The notes under the pieces were generated by a model. That model did not search any database. It had not been told where the DNA came from and saw nothing but the letters and a program-made list of their open reading frames with translations. Source: Pandoraea bronchicola (GTDB taxonomy: Bacteria; Pseudomonadota; Gammaproteobacteria; Burkholderiales; Burkholderiaceae). From it: DNA of 64,000 nt. The translations under genes were made by a program, and so were the position numbers. Shown here one piece after another: positions 1-10,782 of this stretch (its first letter is position 1; the number at the start of each line of letters is the position of its first letter). The stretch is taken from the NCBI RefSeq assembly GCF_902459805.1, contig NZ_CABPST010000011.1:115208-179207 (forward strand), read 5' to 3'.

Positions 1-1080
1 CAGGTGCAGCTCCAGCGTGCGAAGGAAGATGGCATCGTCGTGAAAGACGCTGACGTCGAGCAGGCCCTGCAGCGCATTGCCGCCGACAACCGTCTGAGCG
101 TCGACCAATACAAGGCGCGTCTGTCGCAGGCCGGTGTGCCCTGGGACGCCTTCCGCAAGGAAGTGCGCGAACAGATCATTCTGGCGCGTTTGCGCGATCG
201 CGAAGTCGACAGCCAGGTGCAGGTCAGCGATTCGGAAATCAACACGTTCCTCGCGGCACAGCGCGGCGCCACGGCAACGCCGTCCTCGACCGAATATCGT
301 CTGAGCGAGATCCTCGTGAAGCTGCCGGATGGGGCGACACCCGATCAGGTCAGCGCAGCGCAGAAAAAGGCTGGCGAAGCGCTGGACAAGGCGAAAGCCG
401 GCGGTGACTTCGCAGCGCTGGCGAAGCAGTATTCGGACGCAGCGGACGCCGTCAACGGCGGCGACATGGGCTTTCGCATTCCCGAGCGCATTCCCGATCT
501 GTACCTGAATCAGGTGCAGAAGCTGCAGCCGGGCACGGTCGTGCCGCAGGTGCTTCGCAGCAACAATGGTTTTCACGTCGTCAAGCTGGTCGAGACCCGC
601 AAGCAGGGTGGTGATCAGGGGATGACCGTGCCGCAGATCCATGCGCGTCACATCCTGATTCGGGTGGGCGATGGTGTGTCGGAAGCGCAGGCACGTCAGA
701 AGCTGCTCGACATCAAGGCTCAGGTCGAGGCGGGCAAGGGCGATTTCGCCGACTTCGCGCGTCAGGTCTCGGTGGATGGCTCGGCGTCGCAGGGCGGTGA
801 CCTCGGCTGGATCTCGCCGGGCGAGACGGTGCCGGCGTTCGAGCGGGCAATGTCCGAACTCAAGGACGGCCAGATCAGCGACCCGGTGCGCTCGGAGTAT
901 GGCTATCACCTGATTCAGGTGCTCGGTCACCGCGAGTCGCAAGTCTCGGGCGATCAGGAGCGCAATCTCGCGATGCAGGAACTGCGTGGCCGCAAGGCCG
1001 AGCAGCAATATCGCGACTGGTTGCAGCAACTGCGCGACAGCGCTTACGTCGACTACCGTCTGAGCAACGCGCAGCAGTAA
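1..1080 (+). CDS. surA: Periplasmic chaperone / peptidyl-prolyl isomerase SurA (5' end outside window)
   Basis: SurA escorts unfolded outer membrane proteins through the periplasm to the BAM complex. The reading frame is open from base 1, so the start codon and signal peptide lie upstream; 359 residues are visible. The first ~90 belong to the N-terminal chaperone domain. Two parvulin domains follow, at about residues 95-205 and 210-315. The second starts at IHARHILIR and both contain the GGDMGF or GGDLGW signature. A short C-terminal helix ends the protein. pdxA starts 43 bases later and rsmA follows, the usual surA-pdxA-rsmA order of proteobacteria, so cotranscription is likely. The upstream neighbour would normally be lptD, but that cannot be seen here. 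Confidence 0.96.
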   Translation, partial: QVQLQRAKEDGIVVKDADVEQALQRIAADNRLSVDQYKARLSQAGVPWDAFRKEVREQIILARLRDREVDSQVQVSDSEINTFLAAQRGATATPSSTEYRLSEILVKLPDGATPDQVSAAQKKAGEALDKAKAGGDFAALAKQYSDAADAVNGGDMGFRIPERIPDLYLNQVQKLQPGTVVPQVLRSNNGFHVVKLVETRKQGGDQGMTVPQIHARHILIRVGDGVSEAQARQKLLDIKAQVEAGKGDFADFARQVSVDGSASQGGDLGWISPGETVPAFERAMSELKDGQISDPVRSEYGYHLIQVLGHRESQVSGDQERNLAMQELRGRKAEQQYRDWLQQLRDSAYVDYRLSNAQQ

Positions 1081-1122
1081 GCGCCGCGTGAGACGTTTCG
1101 CAACCTCCATCACTATCCAGGC

Positions 1123-2214
1123 ATGACTTCCGACCGGTCCTTCGTCCTCGCCATCACCACGGGTGAACCGGCGGGCGTCGGGCCGGAGTTGACGGTGCAG
1201 GCGCTCGTGAAGTGCCTGTCCACCCCGGAAGCGACTGCTGGTGCCTCCGTCGACGCCTCCCTTTCCCTTTCCCTTTCCCGTTGCCAGTTCGCTGTGCTCG
1301 GCGATGCCTCGTTGCTCGCCGCGCGCGCGCAGGCGGTAGGACTTGGCGACGCATGGCAGGCGCTGCTGGCGGGCACCCGCGTGCGCGTCGTGCATCATCC
1401 GCTTGCCGTCACGGCACAACCGGGGCAACTCGACGCGGCCAATGGCCGCTATGTGCTGGGCTTGCTCGACGACGCCATCGACGGCGCGCTGGCGGGCACC
1501 TATGACGCCATCGTCACCGCCCCCCTGCAAAAGAGCACGATCAACGACTGCGGCGTGGCGTTCACGGGACACACCGAATACCTCGCCGAGCGCACCGGCA
1601 CGCCCCGCGTCGTCATGATGCTCGCCGGTGGCGGATTGCGCGTGGCGCTGGCAACGACACACCTGCCGCTGGCGCAGGTCGCCGGTGCGATCCGCCGCGA
1701 CGACCTGCTGCAAACGCTCGTCATCCTCAATCAGGATCTGATGCGCCACTTCGGCCTGACGCGACCGCGCATCCTCGTGACCGGGCTCAACCCGCACGCG
1801 GGCGAGTCGGGCTACCTGGGGCGCGAGGAAATCGACGTCATTTCCCCTGCGCTCGACGATGCGCGCGCCGCCGGCATCGACGCCCGCGGCCCGTATCCTG
1901 CCGACACGCTGTTCCAGCCGAGGTATCTCGAAGGGGCCGACGCGGTGCTCGCGATGTACCACGACCAGGGGCTGCCCGTGCTCAAATATGCGAGCTTCGG
2001 CGCAGGCGTGAACATCACACTCGGCCTGCCCATCATTCGCACGTCGGTCGATCACGGGACTGCGCTCGATCTCGCCGGCACCGGGCAAGCCGAGAGTGGC
2101 AGCCTGATCGAAGCCTTGCGCACGGCCGCTATCATGGCGGCCAACGCCGCAACACACGCACAATTGACGGCTGGCACGACCGGCGGTCCGGACGCCGCAC
2201 AACCGCGTTCATAA
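1123..2214 (+). CDS. pdxA: 4-hydroxythreonine-4-phosphate dehydrogenase PdxA
   Basis: PdxA oxidises 4-phosphohydroxy-L-threonine with NAD in pyridoxal 5'-phosphate synthesis. The protein has 363 residues, slightly longer than the usual ~330. Family motifs are [11 protein letters not shown] near the start, [28 protein letters not shown] and [11 protein letters not shown]. The histidines in the GHTE, PHAGE and YHDQG segments match the metal-binding set of the family. The extra length comes partly from a low-complexity insert around residues 35-53, where a hexamer DNA repeat encodes alternating Ser-Leu. The protein also carries a short C-terminal tail. The ATG at 1123 has only a weak ribosome site, which fits translation following surA. 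The next gene, rsmA, starts 10 bases downstream. Confidence 0.97.
   Translation: MTSDRSFVLAITTGEPAGVGPELTVQALVKCLSTPEATAGASVDASLSLSLSRCQFAVLGDASLLAARAQAVGLGDAWQALLAGTRVRVVHHPLAVTAQPGQLDAANGRYVLGLLDDAIDGALAGTYDAIVTAPLQKSTINDCGVAFTGHTEYLAERTGTPRVVMMLAGGGLRVALATTHLPLAQVAGAIRRDDLLQTLVILNQDLMRHFGLTRPRILVTGLNPHAGESGYLGREEIDVISPALDDARAAGIDARGPYPADTLFQPRYLEGADAVLAMYHDQGLPVLKYASFGAGVNITLGLPIIRTSVDHGTALDLAGTGQAESGSLIEALRTAAIMAANAATHAQLTAGTTGGPDAAQPRS
1258..1279 (+). repeat. Hexamer microsatellite TCCCTT (about 3.7 copies) inside pdxA
   Basis: Three full TCCCTT units plus TCCC lie in frame in pdxA and encode a Ser-Leu run. Because the unit is six bases, copy-number change would add or remove two residues without a frameshift. 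Confidence 0.85.
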
Positions 2215-2224
2215 GGAATTTCAC

Positions 2225-3058
2225 ATGAGTAGCGCATCGAAGCGCACGGGCGTCCAACAGGGCCACGTGGCGCGCAAACGTTTTGGTCAGAACTTTCTCG
2301 TCGACATGGGCGTGATCGATGCGATCGTGAGCGCCATTTCGCCGCGCGCCGATGACCTGATGGTCGAGATCGGGCCGGGGCTGGGCGCCCTGACGACACC
2401 GCTGACCGAGTGGGTCACCCATTTGCATGTCGTCGAACTCGACCGCGATCTGGTCGGCCGTCTCTCGCGCAAGTTCGGTGAGCGCGTGAGCGTGCATGCG
2501 GGCGATGCGCTCGACTTCGACTTCGGATCGCTCGTCTCGGCAGATCGCCGCGACGAAGCACCGCTGCGCATCGTCGGCAACCTGCCTTACAACATCTCCA
2601 GCCCGCTGCTCTTCCACCTGATGCGCTACGCGACGCTCGTGCGCGATCAGCATTTCATGCTGCAGAATGAAGTGGTCGAGCGCATGGTGGCGCCCGCCGG
2701 GTCGAGCAACTACAGCCGGCTTTCCGTCATGCTTCAGTACCGCTACTGGATGGACAAGGTGCTCGACGTGCCGCCGGACGCATTCAATCCGCCGCCGAAG
2801 GTGGATTCGGCCGTCGTGCGGATGATTCCGCGTGCGGTGGCCGACCTGCCGCAGGTCGATCTGGACGTGTTCGAAGCGGTGGTCGCACAGGCGTTTTCGC
2901 AACGCCGCAAGATGCTGCGCAACACGCTGCACAGCTATCGCGATCGGGTCGATTTCGACGCGCTCGGGTTCGATCTCACTCGCCGCGCCGAGGATGTTCC
3001 GGTCAACGAATACGTGAGCCTCTCGCGCGCGATCAGCGGCGCCGGTTCACAAGGCTGA
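2225..3058 (+). CDS. rsmA: 16S rRNA dimethyladenosine transferase RsmA (KsgA)
   Basis: RsmA dimethylates two adjacent adenosines near the 3' end of 16S rRNA during small-subunit maturation. The 277-residue protein has the N-terminal [10 protein letters not shown] segment, the SAM-binding [10 protein letters not shown] motif and the catalytic [11 protein letters not shown] motif IV, followed by the small C-terminal domain ([11 protein letters not shown]). Length is normal. The ATG at 2225 is preceded by AAGGA at good spacing. Its 3' end overlaps the convergent EamA transporter gene by 26 bases, so no intergenic terminator separates the two transcripts. Confidence 0.97.
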   Translation: MSSASKRTGVQQGHVARKRFGQNFLVDMGVIDAIVSAISPRADDLMVEIGPGLGALTTPLTEWVTHLHVVELDRDLVGRLSRKFGERVSVHAGDALDFDFGSLVSADRRDEAPLRIVGNLPYNISSPLLFHLMRYATLVRDQHFMLQNEVVERMVAPAGSSNYSRLSVMLQYRYWMDKVLDVPPDAFNPPPKVDSAVVRMIPRAVADLPQVDLDVFEAVVAQAFSQRRKMLRNTLHSYRDRVDFDALGFDLTRRAEDVPVNEYVSLSRAISGAGSQG

Positions 3059-3923
3059 TCCCGGCGAACACGAGGACGACGGCGCCCGCAAAGCGCCAGC
3101 CGACCGATTCGCCGAGAATCAGCACGCCAAATGTCACGCCGAAGAGCGGACTCAGGAACGAGAACGACGCGAGGCGGGCGGCGCTGTAGCGCGTGAGCAT
3201 CCAGAACCAGATCAGATAGCTCACAAACGCCACACCGATGGACTGGTAGACGAGGCTGATCCACGTTGTGGTCGTCATCGGGCCGATATGGACGTTTCCT
3301 GTCATCAGCGCCAACGCGCAAAGCAGAATGGCCGAGACGGCGAGCTGGTAGAGCAGCGTCTTTGACGGCGCGGCCGTGGCCAGGCGCGACGCCCGCACGA
3401 CCACTGTCGTCAATCCCCAGAAAAGCCCCGCAATGATGCCGAGCAGGTCGCCAGGCCAGGTGGTCGCGAGGTCTGAGCCGCTGCCGTCGGAGAACGCCAC
3501 CACGATGCCGCAAAAGGCGATCGCCATGCCGAGCCATTGCATGGGCCGCAGACGCTCGCTTGGCACCGTCCAGTGCAGGCCGATGGCGGTAAAGCACGGC
3601 GCCGAGTACAAGAAGACGGCCATGCGGGAGGCGGTCGTGTGCGTCAGACCGATGAAGATACAGAGGAATTCCAGCGAAAAGAGCGCTCCGGCGAGCAGGC
3701 CAGCCGGCAGGGTGCCGTCGCCGGTCATCAGCTTCTGACGGCGCCACAGCATCCAGCCGCCCACAAATATCGCCGCGATCACGGAGCGCAAACCCGCTTG
3801 CAGCACTGGGGGAGCGGCGGATACGGCCAGTTTGACGGCAACCTGCTGGCCGCCCCATATCGCGCACAAGACCAACATGATGGCAAGCGCGGTGGCATCG
3901 ATCGGACGCGGAGTAGTCTTCAT
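3033..3923 (-). CDS. EamA/DMT-family permease
   Basis: A 296-residue integral membrane protein with about ten hydrophobic helices arranged as two EamA repeats, the layout of drug/metabolite transporters (amino acid or metabolite exporters of the YdcZ/RhaT type). The motifs NxRR..IAAIFVG-like in repeat one and [22 protein letters not shown] in repeat two are typical of the family. Substrate cannot be inferred. It converges on rsmA with a 26-base overlap and stands alone on its strand; the region upstream (3924-4184) is shared with the divergent rubredoxin gene. No strong ribosome site is seen before the ATG. Confidence 0.9.
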   Translation of the reverse strand: MKTTPRPIDATALAIMLVLCAIWGGQQVAVKLAVSAAPPVLQAGLRSVIAAIFVGGWMLWRRQKLMTGDGTLPAGLLAGALFSLEFLCIFIGLTHTTASRMAVFLYSAPCFTAIGLHWTVPSERLRPMQWLGMAIAFCGIVVAFSDGSGSDLATTWPGDLLGIIAGLFWGLTTVVVRASRLATAAPSKTLLYQLAVSAILLCALALMTGNVHIGPMTTTTWISLVYQSIGVAFVSYLIWFWMLTRYSAARLASFSFLSPLFGVTFGVLILGESVGWRFAGAVVLVFAGISLVNRRR

Positions 3924-4184
3924 GGAATTGGTTAGGATGGCGATGCATTGTGCGTGCGGTGCACAGTGTCGCCCATTGTCACCGATCCCACCTCAGTAAG
4001 CCTCATTCCGGGGCGGGCAACATGGGTAATGCGGTGGGAATTGTTTCGTCGTTCGGCACAATATTTCCCGATTTCAAGGCTTTATTGCATACTATCGCAC
4101 CGATACAATGCTCCGCGCGGCCTGTTATCGCCGCGCTTACCTACGCTTCCCCGCTTTCCGCCGACATTCATCGCAGTATCTCGT

Positions 4185-4622
4185 ATGTACAAGAAAGGCT
4201 CTGCCGTCGAACTTCAGTTCTCCCCGTCGCGACTCAATGACGGCGCAGGCGATCCGTACTGGATCGATCTCACCCGTGACGAAGCACAGGCGTTGCTGAC
4301 GGCCCTGCAAACGCATCTGAGCCGCCCGGCGCACGATGCCTCGGGCACGGAGTCGCCGCTGGTGTTCACGTTGCTCGACCCGGGCGCGTCGCAAAAGGTC
4401 GACAGCCCTCGGGGCGATGAGGTCGCGCCGGTGGCGTCCGATGAGGCGGTCGCGGCTTCCCGGCAATGGGTCTGCGTCATCTGCGGCTGGATTTATGACG
4501 AGGCGCTGGGTTACCCCGAAGACGGCATTGCGCCGGGAACCCGCTGGGAAGACGTGCCGGAAGACTGGCGTTGCCCGTTGTGCGACGTGGGCAAGGAAGA
4601 TTTTGCGATGGTGGAGTTCTGA
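4185..4622 (+). CDS. Rubredoxin-domain protein with ~90-residue N-terminal extension
   Basis: The last ~50 of 145 residues form a complete rubredoxin: CVIC at C97/C100 and CPLC at C130/C133 bind one iron, with the family's [19 protein letters not shown] and WEDVPEDW segments between. Rubredoxins pass single electrons, often to peroxide/superoxide reductases or alkane hydroxylases. The first ~90 residues ([10 protein letters not shown] onward) are not rubredoxin; they hold a short predicted alpha/beta stretch and a disordered linker, unlike the usual 55-residue stand-alone form. The start was placed at this ATG because the upstream in-frame sequence is low-quality coding; an earlier start at 3948 is possible but unlikely. 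No redox partner gene is adjacent. Confidence 0.88.
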   Translation: MYKKGSAVELQFSPSRLNDGAGDPYWIDLTRDEAQALLTALQTHLSRPAHDASGTESPLVFTLLDPGASQKVDSPRGDEVAPVASDEAVAASRQWVCVICGWIYDEALGYPEDGIAPGTRWEDVPEDWRCPLCDVGKEDFAMVEF

Positions 4623-4749
4623 GGCCTCGCTGGCGTCGTGCCGGTATGCATCAAGGCCACCGGCATGACGTTGCGACGTCGGCACAGCGGCCACCGACGA
4701 CAGGTGGCCGTCAGCGCATGCCCCCCGGGGCAGGCAGGGCTTACAGAGC

Positions 4750-5151
4750 TTACAGAGCGCCCTTGGCCGAGTGCTTCTGGATCAATTCGATCTTGTAGCC
4801 GTCAGGATCTTCCACGAAGGCGATGACCGTGGTGCCACCCTTGACCGGACCGGCTTCACGGCTGACCTTGCCGCCGGCCGCACGGATCGTTTCGCAGGCC
4901 TGATACGCGTCGTCGACTTCGACGGCCAGATGGCCGAACGCGGTGCCGATTTCGTACTTTTCCACGCCCCAGTTATAGGTCAGCTCGAGCACGGTGTTCT
5001 CCGACTCGGCGCCATAGCCGACGAAGGCCAGGGTGTACTTGTACTCGGGGTTCTCGCTCTGACGCAGCAGTTGCATGCCGAGCACGCGCGTGTAGAAATC
5101 GATCGAGCGCTGCAGGTCGCCGACGCGCAGCATGGTATGGAGCATTCGCAT
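4750..5151 (-). CDS. gloA: Lactoylglutathione lyase (glyoxalase I)
   Basis: GloA converts the hemithioacetal of methylglyoxal and glutathione to S-lactoylglutathione. The 133-residue protein starts [13 protein letters not shown], and the metal ligands of the Ni-type bacterial enzyme are present: H5, E56 in [10 protein letters not shown]74 in FGHLAVEV and E122 in YKIELI. The frame is open 46 codons further upstream, but the family start is clearly this ATG. A 9-base tandem duplication (CTTACAGAG twice, 4740-4757) spans the stop codon. The gene is convergent with the rubredoxin gene and 109 bases downstream of the protease gene; cotranscription with the latter is possible. Confidence 0.96.
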   Translation of the reverse strand: MRMLHTMLRVGDLQRSIDFYTRVLGMQLLRQSENPEYKYTLAFVGYGAESENTVLELTYNWGVEKYEIGTAFGHLAVEVDDAYQACETIRAAGGKVSREAGPVKGGTTVIAFVEDPDGYKIELIQKHSAKGAL

Positions 5152-5260
5152 GGTGTTTTCATGTGTGGGGACAACGAGGCCTCGATTGTACCCGCGTCCA
5201 TGAAAATGAGCCGCGTTCATGTGGCGTTGAAAAATTCTGAAAACCGGATGCGGCGTCCGA

Positions 5261-6202
5261 TCAGAATTCTGGCAGCCACTCCGGCGCATGCGACTTGAGG
5301 GTATCGCGCGCAGCCTCGAATTCCGGGAAGATCGACGCCACCGCCTGCCAGAAGCGGGGTCCGTGGTTCATTTCCTTCAGATGCGCCAGTTCGTGCGCGA
5401 CCACGTAATCGATCACGCCCAGCGGGAAATGAATCAGCCGCCAGTTCAGACGGATGCGTCCGTCGGCGCTGCAACTTCCCCAGCGGGTCGATGCGGATGA
5501 CAGCCCCAGCGCCGTATGCCGCACGCCAAGCCGCTCGCCGTAGACCTCAAGCCGTGTCGTAAAGAGCTTGCGGGCTTCCTGCTGCAGCCAGCCTTGTACG
5601 CGATCGCGCATTTGCTCCGGCGCGGCCTGCGGCGGCAGGTCGAGCCATAGCGTATGGGTATGAATGTCGTATTGCGCGGCGCCTGCGCGTCCGCCAAGCC
5701 GCACGGTCAGCGTGTGTCCGAGGTGCGGCAGGGTGGCGCCGTCGACCCAGGTGACGCGCGGGACCACACGCCGCGCGGCGCGCTCGCGAAACTCGGTGAT
5801 CTTGTTGAAGATCCAGCGCTTCTTCTCGACGATGGCCGCTTCCACATCGGCGAGCGTGACCCAGCGCGGGGCCGTCACAGCCAGTCCCGATTCGTCGATC
5901 ATGAATCCGATGGTGCGGCGAGAGGAGCGTTTGAACCGGTAATAGATCGCATGGCCGTCCAGCGTGATCACGCGTTCGCCGCTCGCGGGCGTGCGGCGTG
6001 GGCCGGTGGTCCCCGACGGGGAGGTTTGCAGGGTGTTCGTGTCGGCCGCCGAGGGGCTCAGTGCAGCGGACGGGCTGGGCGCATCGGTGGCCACGCCATT
6101 GGCTTCGGCCGCGGGGTTGCCGAATAGATCGAGTTCCATCTGGGGGGCAGGTGTCTCATGCCGGGAGCGGGTGTCGCGGGTGGCGGGTTGGACTTTCGAC
6201 AT
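5261..6202 (-). CDS. YgjP/SprT-like zinc metallopeptidase (M48-type, DUF45)
   Basis: A 313-residue protein whose C-terminal ~210 residues are the YgjP-like metallopeptidase domain: the zinc motif [11 protein letters not shown] and the downstream [13 protein letters not shown] segment are typical. The conserved [11 protein letters not shown] segment lies about 35 residues before the zinc site. The first ~85 residues are Ala/Ser/Pro-rich and look disordered, an extension many family members lack. Physiological substrates of this family are poorly defined. It lies 21 bases downstream of plsC and is probably in the same transcript (glyQ-glyS-gmhB-plsC-ygjP). Confidence 0.92.
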   Translation of the reverse strand: MSKVQPATRDTRSRHETPAPQMELDLFGNPAAEANGVATDAPSPSAALSPSAADTNTLQTSPSGTTGPRRTPASGERVITLDGHAIYYRFKRSSRRTIGFMIDESGLAVTAPRWVTLADVEAAIVEKKRWIFNKITEFRERAARRVVPRVTWVDGATLPHLGHTLTVRLGGRAGAAQYDIHTHTLWLDLPPQAAPEQMRDRVQGWLQQEARKLFTTRLEVYGERLGVRHTALGLSSASTRWGSCSADGRIRLNWRLIHFPLGVIDYVVAHELAHLKEMNHGPRFWQAVASIFPEFEAARDTLKSHAPEWLPEF

Positions 6203-6223
6203 GAGACAGTCTCGGCGTGCGGA

Positions 6224-7018
6224 TCAGGTCCGTGGTGTGGCGTCAGGCTTGTCGGCCGCGTTGGCCGCGTTGGGCGCGCGCGTTTTCGGCTTCGACGTGT
6301 AGGCGTCCGGGTCGATGCGCACCATCTCGCGCTCGATCCATTCAGCGACATCGGCATTGACGGCCTCGGCGGTACGGCCTTCCGTTTCAATGACCGGCCC
6401 GATCGATACGGTCACTTCGCCGGGGAATTTCTTGAACGAGTTGCGCGGCCAGACACGTCCGGCATTGTGCGCGATGGGCACGATGGGCACGCCGGTCGTT
6501 GCTGCGAGACGGGCGCCGCCCGACTTGTACTTGTTGCGCGAGCCGGTCTTCGTGCGCGTGCCTTCCGGGAACATGATGATCCACGATCCCTCGGCCAGAC
6601 GCTCGCGGCCCTGTGCGACGACCGACTGAAACGCGTCGGTGCCCTTGCTGCGATTGATGTGAATCATGCTGAGCAGACCCAGCGCCCAACCGAAGAACGG
6701 CACGTAGAGCAGTTCGCGTTTGAATACAAAGCACAGCGGGCGCGGCATCAGGGCCGGCAGTGCGATCGTCTCCCACGCCGACTGATGCTTCGACAGAAGG
6801 ATGGCGGGGCGGTCCGGCAGGTTCTCCCAGCCGATGACCCGGTAACGCATGCCGCACAGCTTGTCGGCCACGCGGATCACGACCTTGCACCAGCCCGCCG
6901 CGAACCAGTAACGCCGCACGCGCGAAAGGAACGGGAAGGACAAGATGCACGCAATGGCGTAGGGAATCGTCCAGACGATCAGGAAGATGAAAAAGAGAAT
7001 TGAACGTAATTGCAGCAT
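6224..7018 (-). CDS. plsC: 1-acyl-sn-glycerol-3-phosphate acyltransferase (PlsC type)
   Basis: The enzyme transfers the second acyl chain to lysophosphatidic acid in phospholipid synthesis. The 264-residue protein begins with a hydrophobic membrane helix (SILFFIFLIVWTIPYAIACI). The catalytic box I reads KHQSAWET, where the canonical HX4D carries Glu instead of Asp, a variant that recurs in beta-proteobacterial members. Box III is FPEGTRTKTG and box IV is PIVPIAHNAG. The C-terminus carries an Ala/Asn/Pro-rich tail encoded by a small GCCGCGTTG duplication. It follows gmhB by 85 bases on the same strand. Confidence 0.93.
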   Translation of the reverse strand: MLQLRSILFFIFLIVWTIPYAIACILSFPFLSRVRRYWFAAGWCKVVIRVADKLCGMRYRVIGWENLPDRPAILLSKHQSAWETIALPALMPRPLCFVFKRELLYVPFFGWALGLLSMIHINRSKGTDAFQSVVAQGRERLAEGSWIIMFPEGTRTKTGSRNKYKSGGARLAATTGVPIVPIAHNAGRVWPRNSFKKFPGEVTVSIGPVIETEGRTAEAVNADVAEWIEREMVRIDPDAYTSKPKTRAPNAANAADKPDATPRT

Positions 7019-7103
7019 CGGGTCTTGGCCTGGGGTGGGTGCCGGAGCGATTGTCCTACGCGCTTTGATGCGCGTCCTGGGTCATGTGGCGGGCGAGCAC
7101 CAC

Positions 7104-7697
7104 TTACACGCTCTTGGCGTCCTCTTCAGCGAGCAGGTCGTTCACGAAGGCTTGCAGGCTGTCGTGGACACACGTGCCTTCGGGCAGATTGCCTGCGGCA
7201 AGCGTCTTCTTGCCCTTGCCGGTGAGGACCAGATGCGGTTTGGCGCCCACCGCGGCGGCGGCCTGCAAATCGCGCAGCGAGTCGCCCACGGCTGGCACGC
7301 CGGTCAGGTCGGTTTCGTAACGTCGCGCGATTTCCTGAAACATGCCGGGCTTCGGCTTGCGGCAATCGCAGGCGTCGACGGCGGTATGCGGGCAGAAGAA
7401 CACGGCGTCGATGCGTCCGCCAGCGGCAGCCGCCAGCTTCGACATCTTCGCGTGCATGGCGCCGAGCGTCGCCATGTCGAACAGGCCGCGTCCCACTCCC
7501 GACTGGTTCGTCGCCACGACAACCCGGTACCCGGCCTGATTCAGGCGGCCGATGGCCTCAAGACTGCCGGGCAGCGGCACCCATTCATCCTTTGACTTGA
7601 TGAACTGGTCCGAGTCGGCGTTGATGACGCCGTCCCGGTCGAGAATCACGAGCTTGCGGGCGGCGGGGCCGGGGGAGCGATCTTTGCGCGAATCCAT
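7104..7697 (-). CDS. gmhB: D-glycero-beta-D-manno-heptose 1,7-bisphosphate 7-phosphatase
   Basis: GmhB removes the C7 phosphate in ADP-heptose synthesis for the LPS inner core. The 197-residue HAD-family protein has the nucleophile motif VILDRDGVIN, motif II VVVATNQSGVGRG, and the zinc-binding segment CPHTAVDACDCRKPKPGMF that separates GmhB from histidinol-phosphate phosphatases. Motif IV is VGDSLRDLQAA. It lies 32 bases after glyS, in a tRNA-synthetase/envelope operon common in Burkholderiales. Confidence 0.96.
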   Translation of the reverse strand: MDSRKDRSPGPAARKLVILDRDGVINADSDQFIKSKDEWVPLPGSLEAIGRLNQAGYRVVVATNQSGVGRGLFDMATLGAMHAKMSKLAAAAGGRIDAVFFCPHTAVDACDCRKPKPGMFQEIARRYETDLTGVPAVGDSLRDLQAAAAVGAKPHLVLTGKGKKTLAAGNLPEGTCVHDSLQAFVNDLLAEEDAKSV

Positions 7698-7729
7698 GAC
7701 GAACGGGCTTCCGGGACGTTAAGCCGCGA

Positions 7730-9847
7730 TCAGGCGGCGAGCTTCGAGAGATCGGCCACGCGGTTCATCTGCACGTGCAGGTGCCAGAGCAGCGCGAGGC
7801 GATTGTTGCGCAGCGCCTCGTCGTCGGCCATCACCATCACATCGTTGAAGAAGGCGTCGACCGCATCGCGCAGTTCGGCCAGCGCCGAGAGTGCCTGCGC
7901 GTACTCGCGGGCTTCGAAGTTCCGCTGCACGACCGGCGCGACTTTCTCGAGCGCGGCCGCGAGCGACTTCTCGGCGGGTTCCATCAGCAGCGACGGCACG
8001 ATCACGCCATCGGGCGGCGGTGCCGTCTTCTTCAGGATGTTGCCGATGCGCTTGTTCGCGGCGGCGAGCGCTTCGGCCTGCGGCAGTGCCGAGAAGGCGC
8101 GCACGGCTTCCAGGCGCTCGATCAGATCGCTCAGACTCAGATAGATCGACGGCGACACCAGCACCGCCTCGATCTCGTTGGCAGCGTAGCCACGCTCACG
8201 CAGATAACCGCGCAGACGATCGAGCACAAACTGGTAGACGTCGCTCAGATACTCAGGGCTGGCGACACCCGACGTGAATTGCTTGTAGGTCACGTCCAGC
8301 AGATCGGACAACATGACCGGCAGACGACGCTCGATGAGCATGCGCACGATGCCCAGCGCATGACGGCGCAGCGCGAACGGGTCTTTCTCGCCCGTCGGTT
8401 GCAGGCCGATGCCCCAGATGCCGACGAGCGTTTCGAGCTTGTCGGCCAGCGCCACGACCGTGCCGGTGTGGGTGGCGGGCAGTGCGTCGCCAGCGAAGCG
8501 CGGCTGATAGTGCTCCGAGCAGGCACGAGCGACCTCGTCGGCTTCGCCGTCGTGACGCGCGTAGTAAGTCCCCATCGTGCCTTGCAGTTCCGGGAATTCA
8601 CCCACCATGTCGGTCAGCAGGTCGGCCTTGGCCAGCAGGGCGCCGCGTTCGGCCAGCGCCACATCCACGCCAATCATCTGTGCAATGGCGCCAGCCAGCT
8701 TCACCAGACGCTGCGTACGCTCGAACTGCGAGCCCAGCTTGTTGTGATAGACGACGTTCGCGAGCAGCGGCACACGATCTGCGAGCCGCTTTTTCTTGTC
8801 CTGCTCGAAGAAGAACTTCGCATCGGCCAGACGCGGGCGCACCACGCGCTCGTTACCCGTCACGATCTGCTCGGGGTGGGCCGTTTCGATGTTGGAGACG
8901 ATCAGGAAGCGGTTCGTCAGACGGCCACCCTCGGCGAGCGGCTTGTCGGTCAACGCGAAATACTTCTGGTTCGTCTGCATCGTGAGAATCAGACATTCCT
9001 GCGGGACAGCCAGGAATTCCTGCTCGAAGTGGCAGGCGTAGATCGCGGGCCATTCGACGAGCGCGGTCACTTCGTCGAGCAGCGCGTCGGGCATGACCAC
9101 GTGGTCGCCGCCCGCGGCGGCGAGCAATTGCGTGCGGATCGCGTCACGGCGGCCCGTGAAACTGGCCAGCACCTTGCCTTCGGCTTCAAGGGTTGCCGCG
9201 TAAGCGTCGGCGTTGGCAACGGTGACTTCGCCCTTCGACAGGAAGCGATGGCCCTGCGTCTTGTTGCCCGAGGCAAGGCCGATAGCCGTGGCGGGCACGA
9301 GCGTGTCGCCGTGCAGGGCGATGAGGCCATGCACCGGGCGCACGAACTGCACCGTCTCGCCGTCCGGGCGCTGGTAGCTCATCACCTTCGGGATCGGCAG
9401 CTTGCCGAGCGTTTCGTCGAGCGAGGCTTGCAGTGCGTCGGCGAGTTGAGCGCCCGCAGCGGTGTAGGTATGGAAGAAGGCTTCGGCCTTGCCGTCCATT
9501 GCGCGCTCGAGGCTGGCGACCGGCAGGTCGGCAAAGCCCATGGCGGCGAGTTTCTTCGCCAGCGGCGGTGTCGGGTTGCCGTTGGCGTCGAGGGCGACGG
9601 ACACCGGCAGCACCTTGGCGCGGATCGTCGCGTCCGGGGCGCGCCCGAGCACGTTCGAAATCGTGACGGCCAGACGTCGCGGCGTGGCGTAGGGCGTAAC
9701 GACGCTCGCGTCGGTGGTCAGGCCGCGCGTGCGCAGGCCGTTGGCAATACCGTCGGCGAACGCGTCGCCCAGACGCGCCAGCGCCTTCGGCGGCAGTTCT
9801 TCGGTCAGCAGTTCGACCAGCAGGGTGCGTTGTGCGGTGCTCATCAT
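7730..9847 (-). CDS. glyS: Glycine-tRNA ligase beta subunit
   Basis: The beta subunit of the alpha2beta2 bacterial glycyl-tRNA synthetase carries tRNA recognition and works with GlyQ. The 705-residue length is normal. Recognisable parts are the N-terminal [15 protein letters not shown], the central [19 protein letters not shown]-like segment with [12 protein letters not shown], the HD-like [16 protein letters not shown] region with [12 protein letters not shown], and a C-terminal anticodon-binding-like domain ending NDVMVMADD. Two tandem ATG codons are possible starts. The first overlaps the glyQ stop by four bases (ATGA), indicating coupled translation. Confidence 0.98.
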   Translation of the reverse strand: MMSTAQRTLLVELLTEELPPKALARLGDAFADGIANGLRTRGLTTDASVVTPYATPRRLAVTISNVLGRAPDATIRAKVLPVSVALDANGNPTPPLAKKLAAMGFADLPVASLERAMDGKAEAFFHTYTAAGAQLADALQASLDETLGKLPIPKVMSYQRPDGETVQFVRPVHGLIALHGDTLVPATAIGLASGNKTQGHRFLSKGEVTVANADAYAATLEAEGKVLASFTGRRDAIRTQLLAAAGGDHVVMPDALLDEVTALVEWPAIYACHFEQEFLAVPQECLILTMQTNQKYFALTDKPLAEGGRLTNRFLIVSNIETAHPEQIVTGNERVVRPRLADAKFFFEQDKKKRLADRVPLLANVVYHNKLGSQFERTQRLVKLAGAIAQMIGVDVALAERGALLAKADLLTDMVGEFPELQGTMGTYYARHDGEADEVARACSEHYQPRFAGDALPATHTGTVVALADKLETLVGIWGIGLQPTGEKDPFALRRHALGIVRMLIERRLPVMLSDLLDVTYKQFTSGVASPEYLSDVYQFVLDRLRGYLRERGYAANEIEAVLVSPSIYLSLSDLIERLEAVRAFSALPQAEALAAANKRIGNILKKTAPPPDGVIVPSLLMEPAEKSLAAALEKVAPVVQRNFEAREYAQALSALAELRDAVDAFFNDVMVMADDEALRNNRLALLWHLHVQMNRVADLSKLAA

Positions 9848-10782
9848 GCGGCTTGCGTTTGGTTTTGGGCGGCGGGGGCGTTCAGCATCGGGAAGCCGAG
9901 CTTTTCGCGCGAAGCGTAGTAGGCCTGTGCGATCAGACGCGACAGCGCCCGGATACGGCCGATATACGCCGCACGTTCGGTCACCGAGATGGCGCCGCGC
10001 GCGTCGAGCAGGTTGAAGGTGTGCGCGGCCTTGAGAATCATCTCGTAGGCGGGCAACGCCAGTTCGGCTTCGATGAGGCGCTTGGCTTCGCTTTCGTAGT
10101 TATCGAAGAAGCTGAACAGCATCGGCTGGTTCGAGTGCTCGAAGTTGTACGTCGACTGTTCCACTTCGTTCTGATGGAACACGTCGCCGTAGGTCAGACG
10201 GCGCTTGACCGGTCCGTCAGCCGTCTGCTCTTCCCACTCCGTCCATACGAGGTCGTAGACGTTCTCGACCTGCTGGAGATACATGGCCAGACGCTCGATG
10301 CCGTAGGTGATTTCGCCGAGCACCGGCTTGCAATCGAGGCCGCCGACTTGCTGGAAGTACGTGAACTGGGTCACTTCCATGCCGTTGAGCCACACTTCCC
10401 AGCCCAGGCCCCAGGCGCCGAGCGTCGGATTCTCCCAGTCGTCTTCCACGAAGCGCACGTCGTTTTGGGTCAGATCGAGACCGAGCGCGCGCAGCGAACC
10501 CAGGTACAGGTCGAGAATGTTCTCCGGGGCCGGCTTGAGCACCACCTGATACTGGTAGTAGTGCTGCATGCGGTTCGGATTCTCACCGTAGCGGCCATCC
10601 TTGGGACGGCGCGACGGCTGCACGTAGGCGGCGCGCCACGGCTCCGGGCCGATCGCGCGCAGGAACGTGGCGGTGTGCGAGGTACCGGCGCCGACCTCCA
10701 TGTCGTAAGGCTGGAGCAACGCACAGCCTTGCTTGTCCCAGTAATCCTGCAACGTCAGGATGACTTGTTGAAAGGTAAGCAT
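9844..10782 (-). CDS. glyQ: Glycine-tRNA ligase alpha subunit
   Basis: The catalytic class II subunit of glycyl-tRNA synthetase, 312 residues. The start [20 protein letters not shown] matches the family exactly, so the 26 extra in-frame codons upstream were not used. Class II motifs are visible ([47 protein letters not shown]). The gene is the head of the run glyQ-glyS-gmhB-plsC-protease. The 195 bases upstream separate it from the end of lnt, which reads in the same direction, and likely hold its promoter. Confidence 0.98.
   Translation of the reverse strand: MLTFQQVILTLQDYWDKQGCALLQPYDMEVGAGTSHTATFLRAIGPEPWRAAYVQPSRRPKDGRYGENPNRMQHYYQYQVVLKPAPENILDLYLGSLRALGLDLTQNDVRFVEDDWENPTLGAWGLGWEVWLNGMEVTQFTYFQQVGGLDCKPVLGEITYGIERLAMYLQQVENVYDLVWTEWEEQTADGPVKRRLTYGDVFHQNEVEQSTYNFEHSNQPMLFSFFDNYESEAKRLIEAELALPAYEMILKAAHTFNLLDARGAISVTERAAYIGRIRALSRLIAQAYYASREKLGFPMLNAPAAQNQTQAA

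Noticed and set aside
7775-9919. Long plus-strand open frame (714 codons) opposite glyS
   Set aside because: Codon-bias shadow of glyS, rich in Arg/His/Gln with no domain.
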